Shown here in pieces: positions 17,498 to 26,811 of a stretch of 64,000 nt of DNA. Under the pieces are notes generated by a model, which was given only the letters and a program-made list of their open reading frames with translations, was not told the origin of the DNA and made no database searches. The translations under genes were made by a program, and so were the position numbers. Source of the DNA: Streptomyces caelestis (GTDB lineage Bacteria > Actinomycetota > Actinomycetes > Streptomycetales > Streptomycetaceae); assembly GCF_001279005.1 (NCBI RefSeq), contig NZ_LGCN01000198.1, positions 32,586 through 96,585 of the forward strand. Direction: 5' to 3'. Every line of letters starts with the position of its first letter. The stretch's first letter is position 1.

Positions 17498-17839
17498 TCA
17501 CGGCTCCAGGAGCAGCTGCCGTTCCTGCTCCTGGTCGCCGGCGACGGTGCCCTCGTCGCGTGCCGTGAAGGACCGCGTGAGGGTGTCGCCCGCCCGGCGC
17601 ACCGCCTCCGGGGTGCCCTGCACGGTGACGGTCACCGGCGCCGACAGCGGCCCCGCGTCCGCGGCCCCGGCCGCCGTACCCCGTTCCTCCCCGGTGAACG
17701 TCGCCACGCGGACCGTCGCGTGCTCCTCGGAAGGACGCTGGTCCGCCGCCCCGAACGTGCCCTCCAGGACCCGGACGACCGCCCGGGCGTCGTCGACGTC
17801 CCCGCCGCTGAGCGTCACGGTGAGCTGGGTGTCCGACAT
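17498..17839 (-). CDS. Small acidic hypothetical protein
   Basis: The 113-residue soluble protein is predicted to fold as a short beta/alpha unit: SDTQLTVTLSGGDVDDARAV at the start and VTVTVQGTPEAVRRAGDTLT later. No signal peptide or membrane segment is seen. The alternation of beta strand and helix is reminiscent of effector-associated or KH-like folds, but I do not recognise a family. The start at 17839 follows a GTGGGA stretch. Confidence 0.55.
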   Translation of the reverse strand: MSDTQLTVTLSGGDVDDARAVVRVLEGTFGAADQRPSEEHATVRVATFTGEERGTAAGAADAGPLSAPVTVTVQGTPEAVRRAGDTLTRSFTARDEGTVAGDQEQERQLLLEP

Positions 17840-17975
17840 GCGTCCCACGACCTCCTGGCCTCGGTGTCATCGGCCGTCCGGGTAACCGTGCCCCGCGCCC
17901 CCAAACCGGCGACCGGCCCGGGGAGGACGGCGGCTTTCGGGGCATCCGGAGAGGGAGGCCACGGAAGGAGGCACC

Positions 17976-18473
17976 GTGTCGGACACGGAGCGGGGCGAGG
18001 TCAGGCGCCGGGGGCGGAACGAGACGGAGGAGGAGCGGGCGGACCGGATGTGGACGGAGCTCATCCAGGAGGTCCGTGTCGCCCAGATGGGGGTGCAGAT
18101 CCTGTTCGGCTTCCTGCTGACCGTCGTGTTCACCCCGACCTACGCCAAGCTGTCCGACACCGACCAGACGATCTACCTCGTCACGGTGGTGCTGGGCGCC
18201 TGCGCCACCGGCGCCCTCATCGGCCCGGTGTCCCTGCACCGGCTCGTCTCCGGGCGGCGCATCAAGGCGCACGCCGTGCGGTGGGCCTCCCGGCTCACCC
18301 TGCTCGGCCTCCTGCTGCTGCTGGCCACCACCAGCTGCTCCCTGCTGCTCATCCTGCGCGTGGCCACCCACGACGGCTTCGTCCCGTACCTGGTGACCGG
18401 AGTGGTGGGCTGGTACCTGCTGTGCTGGTTCGGCCTGCCGATGTGGGCCCGGCACCGCCACACCACGCGCTGA
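17976..18473 (+). CDS. DUF6328 family membrane protein
   Basis: The 165-residue protein has a charged N-terminal 40 residues (EERADRMWTELIQEVRVAQM) followed by four membrane helices: GVQILFGFLLTVVF, TIYLVTVVLGACATGALI, LTLLGLLLLLATTSC and YLVTGVVGWYLLCWF. This is the pattern of DUF6328 proteins, of unknown role, found across Actinobacteria. The GTG start has a strong GGAAGGAGG site. Its stop is one base from the end of the convergent ssgC-like gene. Confidence 0.82.
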   Translation: MSDTERGEVRRRGRNETEEERADRMWTELIQEVRVAQMGVQILFGFLLTVVFTPTYAKLSDTDQTIYLVTVVLGACATGALIGPVSLHRLVSGRRIKAHAVRWASRLTLLGLLLLLATTSCSLLLILRVATHDGFVPYLVTGVVGWYLLCWFGLPMWARHRHTTR

Positions 18474-18899
18474 TCAGTTCCCGGTGAGGACGTCCGCGAG
18501 GAAGTCGTCCACGCGGACCTCCTCGCACCCCGGCGGGACCGTCAGCCGGGTCTCGTGCAGGAACGCGCCGACGGTCTCCGCCCAGGCGAACACCACCGCG
18601 TGGTGCCGGCCGCCGTCGGCGTGGGCCTCGCCGAGGAACTCCATCCGCAGCTCCCGACCCACACCCCGGGACTCCGGCCGCAGCCGTACGTCCCCGATGC
18701 CCACCGGGCGGACGAGTCCCTCGGCGACCATCTCCCGGTCCAGCTGCCAGCGGGCGAGGACCCTGCCGTCGTGGCTGAAGACGACGGTGACGGCGAACGG
18801 GTCGGACGGCTCGTAGCTCAGGTGGGCGAGCACGGGGAAGCGGTCCGCGGCGCCCGCCTGGAGCTCCACCACCAGGGTCTTGTGCACGATCGAGTTCAC
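18474..18899 (-). CDS. ssgC: SsgA-like sporulation and cell-division regulator (SsgC-like)
   Basis: The 141-residue protein has the SALP family fold, with marks such as ELQAGAADRFPVLAHLSYEP, DPFAVTVVFSHDGRVLARWQ, LDREMVAEGLVRPVGIGDVR and the VDDFLADVL end. SALPs steer septum placement and cell-wall remodelling during sporulation of Streptomyces. The symbol ssgC rests on remembered gene order beside the clpP3 region; family membership is firm. CCGGAGG precedes the GTG start, and a SigB-family-type promoter lies 39 bases upstream. Confidence 0.82.
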   Translation of the reverse strand: MNSIVHKTLVVELQAGAADRFPVLAHLSYEPSDPFAVTVVFSHDGRVLARWQLDREMVAEGLVRPVGIGDVRLRPESRGVGRELRMEFLGEAHADGGRHHAVVFAWAETVGAFLHETRLTVPPGCEEVRVDDFLADVLTGN

Positions 18900-18937
18900 G
18901 AGAGGGCCTCCGGGAAGTACCGACGTAAAGCCCTCTA

Positions 18938-18961
18938 GTACCCCGCATCCGCGCGAGATGC
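18938..18961 (-). promoter_or_regulatory. SigB-family-type promoter of the ssgC-like gene
   Basis: On the minus strand GCAT (18961-18958), 14 bases, GGGTAC (18943-18938) fits GNNT-N14-16-GGGTAC/T. Its distance to the start (39 bases) is normal for a promoter with a short leader. Confidence 0.55.
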
Positions 18962-19005
18962 TCGGCCCCCCGGGTGAATCACCGCACGCGGGGACCGCCG
19001 GGACG

Positions 19006-19977
19006 TCAGCCGAGTGCGTCCCGCAGCGCCGGCAACAGCGTCTTCTCCGACCAGTCCAGGTACGCCGGCTGCGACTCCCCGCCGATCTGCACCAGGGCGA
19101 CCTCGGTGAAACCCGCCTCGGCGTAGGGGCGGACGGCCTCGACGAAGTCCGCCGGGTCGCTCCCGCACGGAATCGACGCGGCGACGTCCTCGGGCCGGAC
19201 GAACTGCGTCGCCGGCGCGAAGGAGTCCGGGTGCGGCAGCTCGGAGTTGACCTTCCAGCCGTTGCCGAACCAGCGGAACTGGTCGTGGGCGCGTTCGACG
19301 GCCGCCTCCCGGTCGGGGTCGTAGCACACCGGCAGCTGCCCCACCCGGGGCTTGCCCCGCCCCCCGTGCCGGTCGAAGTCGTCCAGCAGCTCCGCCTTCG
19401 GTTCGGTGGCGATCACCAGGTCGGCGAGCCGGCCCGCGAGGGCGCAGGACCGCTTCCCGGAGACCGCGACGCCGATCGGCGGCGGCTGGTCCGGCAGGTC
19501 CCACAGCTTGGCCGACTCGACGTCGAAGTGGGTGCCCCGGTGGTTGACGTGCCCGCCCTCGAACAGGGCACGGATGATCTCCACCGCCTCCTCGAGCATC
19601 TCGTGCCGTACGTTCACGGACGGCCAGCCGTCGCCCACCACGTGCTCGTTGAGGTTCTCGCCGGAGCCGAGCCCCAGCCGGAACCGGCCCTCGGACAGCA
19701 GCTGCACCGTCGCCGCCTTCTGCGCCACCACCGCCGGGTGGTAGCGGAACGTCGGGCACGTCACGTACGTCATCAGCGGGATGCGCGAGGTGGCCTGCGC
19801 GGCGGCGCCCAGCACGCTCCAGGCGTACGGCGCGTGCCCCTGCGACGCCAGCCAGGGGAAGTAGTGGTCCGAGGTCACCGAGAAGTCGAAGCCGGCCGCC
19901 TCGGCCCGCACCACGTGGTCGACCAGCTCACGGGGGCCGGCCTGCTCGGTCATCATCGTGTATCCGATTCGCACCAT
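19006..19977 (-). CDS. F420-dependent LLM-class oxidoreductase (G6PD/MSMEG-type)
   Basis: The 323-residue luciferase-like enzyme begins MVRIGYTMMTEQAGPRELVD and has the marks of coenzyme F420-dependent dehydrogenases: FSVTSDHYFPW, RIPLMTYVTCPTFRYHPAVV, GRFRLGLGSGENLNEHVVGD and the FTEVALVQIGG strand near the end. It resembles glucose-6-phosphate dehydrogenase-like members (TIGR03557 type), but the substrate is not certain. The ATG at 19977 is chosen by start of homology. It is divergent from the serine hydrolase gene by 73 bases. Confidence 0.87.
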   Translation of the reverse strand: MVRIGYTMMTEQAGPRELVDHVVRAEAAGFDFSVTSDHYFPWLASQGHAPYAWSVLGAAAQATSRIPLMTYVTCPTFRYHPAVVAQKAATVQLLSEGRFRLGLGSGENLNEHVVGDGWPSVNVRHEMLEEAVEIIRALFEGGHVNHRGTHFDVESAKLWDLPDQPPPIGVAVSGKRSCALAGRLADLVIATEPKAELLDDFDRHGGRGKPRVGQLPVCYDPDREAAVERAHDQFRWFGNGWKVNSELPHPDSFAPATQFVRPEDVAASIPCGSDPADFVEAVRPYAEAGFTEVALVQIGGESQPAYLDWSEKTLLPALRDALG

Positions 19978-20050
19978 GCCGGCCGGGTCCCCCGGCCCGG
20001 GGCGGGAAAACGGTGGATCACCCCCCGGTGCGCCGGGCAGGATGCCTGCC

Positions 20051-21523
20051 ATGACAGCCCACCCGCTCCCCACCGCCGAGCCCGCTGCCCAGGGCGTCGA
20101 CGCCTTGGGCGTCCACGCCCTCCTCGACGCCCTCGAAGCGGTCCCGGAGATCGAGCCGCACAGCCTGATGATCCTGCGCCACGGACACCTCGTGGCCGCC
20201 GGCTGGTGGGCGCCGTACACCGCGCGGCGCCCGCACCTGCTGTACTCGCTCAGCAAGAGCTTCACCGCGACCGCCGCCGCCCTCGCCGAGGCCGAGGGAC
20301 TGCTCGACTTCGACGCCCCGGTGCTGTCGTACTTCCCGGAGTTCGAGGCCGACATCACCGACCCGCGCAGCCGGGCGATGCTGGTCCGGCACGTGGCGTC
20401 CATGGCCAGCGGCCACGAGGACGAGACCGTCGACGCGGCGTTCGGCGCCGACCCCGCCGAGCCGGTGCGCGGATTCCTGCTCCAGCCGCCGCAGCGCGAC
20501 CCGGGCACCGTCTTCGCCTACAACCAGCCGTGCACCTACACCCTCGGCGCGATCGTGCAGCGGGTCACCGGGCAGACGCTCACCGAGTACCTGCGGCCCC
20601 GGCTGTTCGACCCGCTGGGCATCGACGAGGCGCTGTGGCAGCGGGACCGCACCGGCCGCGAGATCGGCTTCAGCGGACTGCACGCCGCCACCGACGCCGT
20701 CGCGCGGCTCGGCCAGCTCTACCTGGACGACGGGGTCCGGCAGGGCGAACGGCTGCTGCCCGAGGGATGGGCCGCCCGCGCCTCGCACCCGCACATACCG
20801 ACCGGCGGAGTCACGGGGGTGGAGGACCGGCCGGACTCGAACCGCGGCTACGGGTACCAGTTCTGGATCTCCCGGCACGGATTCCGGGGCGACGGGGCCT
20901 ACGGGCAGTTCTGCCTCGTGCTGCCCGAGCACGACGCGGTGATCGCCGTGACGACGGCGACCGAGCGGACGCAGGACTACCTCGACCTGATCTGGCGGCA
21001 CCTCCTGCCGGCCTTCCGTCCCGAACCGCTGACCGGCCGCCAGGCCGCGGACACCGCCCTGCGCGAGCGCCTCGAACGACTCGCCCTGTCCCCGGCCGGG
21101 GGCGGCCCCGTACCGCCGGAGCGGGCCGGGGACTGGTCCGGCGCCGCGTTCACCCCGGAGGGCGGGATCTGCGCCGACCGGCCGAAGCTGACCGCGGCCG
21201 AGGTCACGGCGGACGCCGGTGGCGGCTGGACCCTGGGCCTCACCGACGCCGGGGAACGGTTCGACGCACGGTTCTCCGGCGGGCAGGGCTGGACGACCGC
21301 CGAGAAGCCCGTCCCCACCGCCGTGAGCGGCGGCTGGGCCGACGGCGACACCCTCGCCGTGGACCTGGTGTTCCTGGAGACGCCGCACCGCCTGCGGGTC
21401 ACCTGCTCCCTCACCGCCCGGACCTTCACCGCCCGCTGGCTCACCCGCCCGCTGGACGAGCGGCCCCTGCGCAGACTGGGCGCCCCGCGCGGTTCAGTCC
21501 GCGGCGGGCCGAAACGTCCGTAG
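20051..21523 (+). CDS. Serine hydrolase of the beta-lactamase / class C family
   Basis: The 490-residue protein has a class C beta-lactamase-type catalytic domain (residues about 20-350): YSLSKSF provides the Ser-x-x-Lys pair and YNQPCTYTLGAI the Tyr element. A C-terminal domain of about 120 residues (from about 370) looks like the lipocalin-like tail found on many such esterases. There is no signal peptide, so it is cytoplasmic, probably an esterase or amidase rather than a lactamase. Its last 30 bases overlap the 3' end of the minus-strand pseudokinase gene. Confidence 0.82.
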   Translation: MTAHPLPTAEPAAQGVDALGVHALLDALEAVPEIEPHSLMILRHGHLVAAGWWAPYTARRPHLLYSLSKSFTATAAALAEAEGLLDFDAPVLSYFPEFEADITDPRSRAMLVRHVASMASGHEDETVDAAFGADPAEPVRGFLLQPPQRDPGTVFAYNQPCTYTLGAIVQRVTGQTLTEYLRPRLFDPLGIDEALWQRDRTGREIGFSGLHAATDAVARLGQLYLDDGVRQGERLLPEGWAARASHPHIPTGGVTGVEDRPDSNRGYGYQFWISRHGFRGDGAYGQFCLVLPEHDAVIAVTTATERTQDYLDLIWRHLLPAFRPEPLTGRQAADTALRERLERLALSPAGGGPVPPERAGDWSGAAFTPEGGICADRPKLTAAEVTADAGGGWTLGLTDAGERFDARFSGGQGWTTAEKPVPTAVSGGWADGDTLAVDLVFLETPHRLRVTCSLTARTFTARWLTRPLDERPLRRLGAPRGSVRGGPKRP

Positions 21524-23097
21524 GAAGGTCCGCAGGGCCTCCCGGCTCGCGGGTTCCTCCCGGTCGGCGGCCGGGGTCGTCCAGCGCAGCGAGAAGCCCC
21601 GCCCGCCGCCCAGGAGGAAGCCGCGGCCGAAGGTGCGCACCCGCGTGCCGTCGACGGTGGCGTACCACTCCATGTCGGCGGCCTCGCGCCCCTGGTACGT
21701 CGTCGCCCGGATCCCGCCGACCCGCTCGTAGCCGTCTTCGGACCGCTCCAGGCGCGGCTCCACGTCGTCGCGCCACACGGCCACCGCGTCCGACCCCACA
21801 CGCGTGCCGTAGGTGACGGCGAGCGTGCGCGGGTCCCCGTCGGCGCCGAAGGTGACGCGGTAGCCCCGGTCGGCGCCGCGCGAGGTGTCCAGCCGCTCCC
21901 AGCCCTCGGGCAGCGCGACGGAGAAGCCCTCCGGGGCGTGGTGGGTCCGGTAGCCGGGCGGGAGACCGTCCGCGCCGTCCGACGGAGACGGAGAGGAGGA
22001 CGGGGCGGGGACGGCGGGGCGGGCGTGTCCCGGTCACCGGGCCCGTCCGGCGCGCCGGAACCGGCCGGCCCGGACGCGGAGGCCGGTGGCGCGTCGGCGG
22101 CGGATCCGTCGCCGACGCCCGGCAGTCCCTGCGTCGCGGCGAGCACGGCGGCCGTCACCGTGGCGACGGCCAGCGCGGTGCCGAAGAGCGTCGTCCGCCC
22201 GCCCCGCCCCCGGCCCGCGTGCCGCACGGCGCCGGCGGCCCCGCCGTGCGGCCGGGGGCCCGGCGCCGCCGAGGGGACGGCGCCCGGGTCCTCCCGCAGC
22301 ACACGGGTGAGCGCCTCGCGCACCACCTGGCGGGTCAGCCGCTCCCGCGGGTCCTTGCGCAGCAGCCCCTGGACGACCTGCGTGAGCGGGCCCGCCCGTA
22401 CCGGTGTGCGCGGCGGCAGCCGCTCCACGCCCTTCAGCGTGGCCTCGGGCCGCCCGCGGTCCCGGAACGGCGGACGCCCCTCCAGCATCGTGGAGAGGAC
22501 CGCGCCCAGCGCCCACAGGTCCGCGGCGGGCCCGATCCACTCGCCCCGGGCCTGTTCCGGGGAGGCGTACGACGGTGCCGTGAGCCGGGACGCCGACACC
22601 GCGCCGGCCAGGCCGTACCCGGTGACGACGGCCGGACCGCCCTCGCGCAGGAACACCTGGCCGGGGCTGAGCTCCCCGTGCGTGACGCCCCGGGCGTGCG
22701 CGGCGTCCAGCACGTCGAGCAGCTCCAGCGCGACGCGCGCGGCCCGCACGTGGCCGAACGCGCCCTCCTCGGCGAGGACCTCGTCGAGCGGGGCGCCGTC
22801 GATCCACGCGGTGACGGTCCACAGGGAGCCAAACGCCTCGACGGCGTCGACGACGGCGGCGATCCGGCCGGGGCACAGCCGGTCCATGCGCTCGGCGGCC
22901 CGCAGGACCCGGGAGGGCGCGCGTCCGGCGGTGTCGCCCGCGTCCTGCGGGAGGCCGATCCGCGTGACCAGGCAGGGGCGGCCGGTCCGCAGGTCGTCGG
23001 CGTACCAGCGGACACGGTTGGTCTCACGGTGCGTGATCTCGACCAGCCGGTACCGTCCGGCGACCGTCCGGTCCGCGGAGACGTGCGCCCTGCCCAT
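21494..23097 (-). pseudogene. Membrane-anchored pseudokinase, frameshifted
   Basis: From ATG 23097 about 270 residues match the Ser/Thr kinase fold, but key residues are gone: no Gly-rich loop, the HRD motif is HGELSPGQV, and DFG is VTGYGLAG. SYASPEQARGEWIGPAADLW is conserved. One membrane helix follows (TTLFGTALAVATVTAAVLAA). The extracellular part then changes frame near 22015-22025. The frame that continues (PGYRTHHAPEGFSVALPEGW to FRPAAD, stop at 21494) is coding-like, while the original frame becomes Arg/Pro-rich. One missing C in a GCCCGCCCCGCC run would reunite them to about 535 residues. Likely a non-catalytic sensor or scaffold if intact. Confidence 0.75.
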
Positions 23098-23163
23098 GGC
23101 CATCCCTCGTCGAACCGCTGGATCCCGCTTCCCCGGGTGATACGGAGAGCGGGCGGGATCCGT

Positions 23164-24135
23164 TCAACGGGAGGTTCGGCGAAGCCCAAAGTGCTCCGTC
23201 CAGGCGATCATGTCGCCGGTGGTGGCGTTGCCGCCGCACACCACGAGACCGAGCCGGGCCCCCTCGCCGACCCGCTCCAGCACCCGCCGCGCGGCCGGCA
23301 GCAGACAGCCGGCGGCCGGTTCGGCCCACACCTTGGCGTGGTCCGCGAGCTCCAGCGAGCCCCGCACCGCCTCCCGGTCCGGCACCACCAGCACCTCGGC
23401 GACCAGCTCCGACACATGCTCGTACGTCAGCGGGGACACGGCCGGGGCGCTGAGCGTGGAGACGATCGACGTCAGCCGCACCGGCACCGGGCCGCCCGCC
23501 GCCAGCGCCTCGGACATCGCCTGCGCGCCCTCGGTCTCCACGCCCCAGACCCGCACCCCGGGCCGCCGCGCCCGCAGCGCCGCCGCGACCCCGGCGATCA
23601 GTCCGCCGCCCCCGATGCTCACCAGGACGTCCGTGAGGTCCTCGGCGTCCTCGGCGAACTCCAGGCCCACCGTGCCCTGCCCGGCGATCACCACCGGGTC
23701 GTCGAACGGATGGACCAGGGTCAGCCCCTCCTGCTGGAGCCGCGTCATGAGCGCGAACGCGCCGTCCATGTCGTCGGTCACCCGCACCGAGGCGCCCGCG
23801 GACTCCGCGATCTCCACCGCCCGCACGGGCGCCGAACGCGGCATCACCACCGTGGCCTTCACGTCGAGGGCCGCGGCCGTCACCGCGAGGGCGATCCCGT
23901 GGTTGCCGCCGCTCACCGCCACGACCCCGGCGGCCCGCTCGGCCTCGCCCAGCGACAGCAGCTTCGCCGCCGCGCCCCGCACCTTGAACGAACCGGTGCG
24001 CTGCAGCAGCTCCAGCTTCGCCGTGACCGGGACGCCCAGCAGCGCCGACAGCCCGGGGCTCGGCACGGTCGGGGTCCGCACCACGTGTCCGGCGATCCGC
24101 CCGGCCGCGGTCTCGATGTCGGCGATCCCGATCAC
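23164..24135 (-). CDS. Threonine/serine dehydratase (PLP-dependent)
   Basis: The 323-residue fold-type II PLP enzyme has the Lys motif LQRTGSFKVRGA near residue 55, the phosphate-binding VAVSGGNHGIALA and the VSIGGGGLIAG loop, and ends with a cofactor-proximal GLVVCGGNAT. It lacks the C-terminal ACT domain of biosynthetic threonine deaminase, so it is a catabolic or serine-racemase-type member that deaminates Thr/Ser to 2-oxo acids. The GTG at 24135 is chosen because GAGAGG lies 8 bases upstream; a GTG at 24144 is possible. Confidence 0.85.
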   Translation of the reverse strand: MIGIADIETAAGRIAGHVVRTPTVPSPGLSALLGVPVTAKLELLQRTGSFKVRGAAAKLLSLGEAERAAGVVAVSGGNHGIALAVTAAALDVKATVVMPRSAPVRAVEIAESAGASVRVTDDMDGAFALMTRLQQEGLTLVHPFDDPVVIAGQGTVGLEFAEDAEDLTDVLVSIGGGGLIAGVAAALRARRPGVRVWGVETEGAQAMSEALAAGGPVPVRLTSIVSTLSAPAVSPLTYEHVSELVAEVLVVPDREAVRGSLELADHAKVWAEPAAGCLLPAARRVLERVGEGARLGLVVCGGNATTGDMIAWTEHFGLRRTSR

Positions 24136-24340
24136 GACTGTCACCTCTCCGGCCCGGGGGTGGTGATCCGCGCCGTGGCCCACCCTGACCCGCGCGGCGG
24201 CCGGGGTCAACAACGCTCAGTGCCGCCGTGCCTTCCGCAAGGTCGCCTCTTCGGGCCGGACGACGACGTACCCCTCACCCCGCGGCGTCAGCCGCACGGC
24301 CTCGCCGGCCCCGCGCAGATCCGGCACGACGCCGACCGTG

Positions 24341-24406
24341 GCGCCGTCCGAGGTCCCGGGCCACGGCGCGGGAGACGTCCGGATCGTCGTCCACGGCCGT
24401 GATCGC
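24341..24406 (-). pseudogene. Remnant of a receiver-domain N-terminus
   Basis: Within a gap of about 500 bases (24136-24645), one minus-strand frame reads AITAVDDDPDVSRAVARDLG, very like the start of the receiver domain found in actinobacterial receiver/thioredoxin-reductase fusion proteins (TAILTVDDDPxVSRAVARDL). Nothing downstream continues it. A separate frame, ending ATLRKARRH with its stop at 24217, is coding-like for about 40 codons but unrecognised. The rest of the gap shows no gene. This is best read as a deletion remnant. Confidence 0.45.
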
Positions 24407-24645
24407 GGTCCGCGCCGCTTCGGCGGCCCGCGCCCCACGTCCCCCCGTGGTGCGGTCGGGTCCCCGGCGCGCAGGTCCCGGTCCGGTCGGGGCCACCGCA
24501 CCGGTCCCGTCCCCCGTGTGCCCGAGCGCGGCGGACCGCTCGGGGAGGAGTGAGATCCCCGCGCGGCGCGACCGCGTGCGGCCGGGGCGGCGGCGTAGGG
24601 AAGACTGGACCGCGCGAATTCGGATACGACACGGGAGGGAACCGC

Positions 24646-25518
24646 ATGACGCGCCCGATCACGGCAGGGATCGACGGAACCGAGGAGAGCCTCGCCGCGC
24701 TGGCCTGGGCGGCGCGGGAGGCGGTCCGCCGGGGGCTGCCGCTCAGGGTGGTGCACGCCTGGCGGTTCGAGGCGCACGACGCGGTGGACACGGGCGACCG
24801 GGCGACGCAGGAGCAGTGGGTCCGCGCGTCGGTGGAGGAGGCGGTCCGCGCCGTCGGCGAACACCACCCCGGCCTCACCGTGACGACGGACGTCCTGGAG
24901 GGCGACGCCGTGCGGACGCTGAGCGGTGTCGCCGCGGACGCGGAGATGCTGGTGCTCGGCTCGCGCGGCCACGGGCGGATCGTGGGCTTCCTGGTCGGCT
25001 CGGTCGGCCAGCAGGTGATCGTCGACGCCGAGCGGCCGGTGGTGTTCGTACGGGCCGGGGACCAGGCGTCGAACGAGGTCGCCGGGCACGAGATCGTGGT
25101 CGGCCAGCAGGGCGACCCGCAGGACAGCGCCGCCGCGCTCGGTCTCGCCTTCGAGACCGCGGCCCGGCGCGGGGCCACGGTGCGCGCCGTACGGGCCTGG
25201 ACCCTGCCGCCGGTGTTCGCCTACAGTCCCGCCTCGCTCCAGCTCCTCGACGAGGCCGGCGGTCTGGAGCCGTACGAGCGGAAGGCGCTGGCGGCGGCCC
25301 TCGCGCCGTGGCGGGAGCGCTACCCCGACGTGCACGTGGTCGAGCACGTCGAGATGGGCAGCGCCGGACAGGTGCTGCTGTCGGTGGCGGGCGCCGCCCA
25401 GCTGATGGTGGTCGGCCGCCGCGCCCACCGAACGGCCGTGGGCGCCCGGATCGGCTCGGTGGCCTACGGCGTCCTGCACCACGCGGACTGCCCGGTGGCG
25501 GTGGTGCCGCCGGCCTGA
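24646..25518 (+). CDS. Universal stress protein with two UspA domains
   Basis: The 290-residue cytoplasmic protein has two UspA domains in tandem, residues about 5-140 and 148-290. The first holds a G-2x-G-9x-G-S/T ATP-binding motif as GSRGHGRIVGFLVGSVGQQV, and the second a similar VGRRAHRTAVGARIGSVAYG. Each ends in a V(V)F/VAVVPP-type strand. USPs of this type respond to stress and starvation. GGGAGGG precedes the ATG. Nothing immediately upstream looks like a SigB-family promoter. Confidence 0.9.
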   Translation: MTRPITAGIDGTEESLAALAWAAREAVRRGLPLRVVHAWRFEAHDAVDTGDRATQEQWVRASVEEAVRAVGEHHPGLTVTTDVLEGDAVRTLSGVAADAEMLVLGSRGHGRIVGFLVGSVGQQVIVDAERPVVFVRAGDQASNEVAGHEIVVGQQGDPQDSAAALGLAFETAARRGATVRAVRAWTLPPVFAYSPASLQLLDEAGGLEPYERKALAAALAPWRERYPDVHVVEHVEMGSAGQVLLSVAGAAQLMVVGRRAHRTAVGARIGSVAYGVLHHADCPVAVVPPA

Positions 25519-25537
25519 CGCGGCGGGGCCGCCCGGG

Positions 25538-26770
25538 TCAGTCGGCCGTCGGCTGGAGCGTCTCCCGCGCCTTCGGCAGGATGTTCCTGATGTAGTCCTC
25601 GACGGCCGTGTCGAGGCCGATGTCGTGCTGCGCCCGCTCGGACAGGTACCAGCGGTGCTCCAGGAGTTCGTGGTAGATCTCCGCGGCGTCCATCGGGCCG
25701 CGCAGCTCCGGCGGCACGGACCGCACGGTGGGCCGGAAGACCTCGCGCACCCAGCGGTGGGCGAGGACCTCCGGGCGGGCGCCGAGGGGGTCGCCGGGGG
25801 CGTAGTCGTCCTGGGTGGCCATCCAGCTCTCCAGGTCGTTCAGCAGCCGCCTGGCCTGGTTCTCCTCGGCGTCCAGGCCGGTCAGGCGCAGCAGCTGCCG
25901 CTGGTGGTGGCCGGCGTCGACGACCTTGGGCACGAAGGTGACCGTGTCGCCGTTGGAGGCGTGCTCGATCTGCATCTCGGCCACGTCGAAACCGAGGTCG
26001 TTCAGCCGGCGGATGCGGCGCTCGATGTAGTGGTGCTTTCCCGCCGGGTAGACGGAGGTGCGGGTCAGCTCCTGCCACAGGCCCTGGTAACGGGCGCAGA
26101 TCTCGGTGCCGAACTCGATCGGGTCGACGGAGGGGTGCAGCGCCCCGGACGCCTCCAGGTCGAGCAGCTCGCCGCTGATGTTGACCCGCGCGAGATCGAG
26201 GTCGTACTCGCGCTGGCCGACGCTCAGTTCCGGGTGCAGGTCCCCGGTCTCGGCGTCCACCAGGTAGGCGGCGTAGGCGCCCGCGTCGCGCCGGAACAGC
26301 GTGTTGGACAGAGAGCAGTCGCCCCACGCGAACCCGGCCAGGTGCAGCCGCACCAGGAGCACGGCGAGCGCGTCCATCAGCCGGTGCATGGTCGCCGGGC
26401 GCAGCGTCGTCTCGAACATCGACCGGTACGGCATGGAGCCGCCGAGGTGACGGGTGATCAGGACGCTCTCCAGCGGTTCCCCGGCGGGGTCGGTGCGGCC
26501 GGTGACCACGGCGAGCGGGTCCACCGCCGGGATGCCGATCCGGTCCAGGTCGCGCAGCAGTTCGTACTCGCGCAGCGCGGGCCGCCGGGCGAGCTCCTTC
26601 ACCGCGATCACCTCGTCGCCGGCGCGCGCGTAGCGCACCACGTGCCGGGAGATGCCGCGCGGCAGCGGCACCAGGTACTCCTTCGGCCACTCCTCCAGCG
26701 GCAGGTGCCACGGCAGTTCCAACAGGAGCGCGGGATGCTCCGGGTTGGTGGCGTTGATCTGCAGTGCCAT
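25538..26770 (-). CDS. DUF4032 protein with kinase-like (LPS kinase) fold
   Basis: The 410-residue protein begins MALQINATNPEHPALLLELP and belongs to the DUF4032 family, whose N-terminal half resembles lipopolysaccharide/atypical kinases. The lobe hinge and catalytic-like GFAWGDCSLSNTLFRRDAGA (compare H-x-D-x-x-x-N) and AYLVDAETGDLHP (compare DFG) support this. The C-terminal third is the DUF4032-specific region. The biological substrate is unknown. It is convergent with the universal stress gene. Confidence 0.82.
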   Translation of the reverse strand: MALQINATNPEHPALLLELPWHLPLEEWPKEYLVPLPRGISRHVVRYARAGDEVIAVKELARRPALREYELLRDLDRIGIPAVDPLAVVTGRTDPAGEPLESVLITRHLGGSMPYRSMFETTLRPATMHRLMDALAVLLVRLHLAGFAWGDCSLSNTLFRRDAGAYAAYLVDAETGDLHPELSVGQREYDLDLARVNISGELLDLEASGALHPSVDPIEFGTEICARYQGLWQELTRTSVYPAGKHHYIERRIRRLNDLGFDVAEMQIEHASNGDTVTFVPKVVDAGHHQRQLLRLTGLDAEENQARRLLNDLESWMATQDDYAPGDPLGARPEVLAHRWVREVFRPTVRSVPPELRGPMDAAEIYHELLEHRWYLSERAQHDIGLDTAVEDYIRNILPKARETLQPTAD

Positions 26771-26811
26771 GGCGGGGGTGTCCTCGTCTCGTGGGCGGTC
26801 GTCACCTCACC

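Noticed and set aside
17860..17895. GGGTAA before the DUF6328 gene as a SigB-type -10 element.
   Set aside because: The last base differs and no GNNT is found 14-16 bases upstream.
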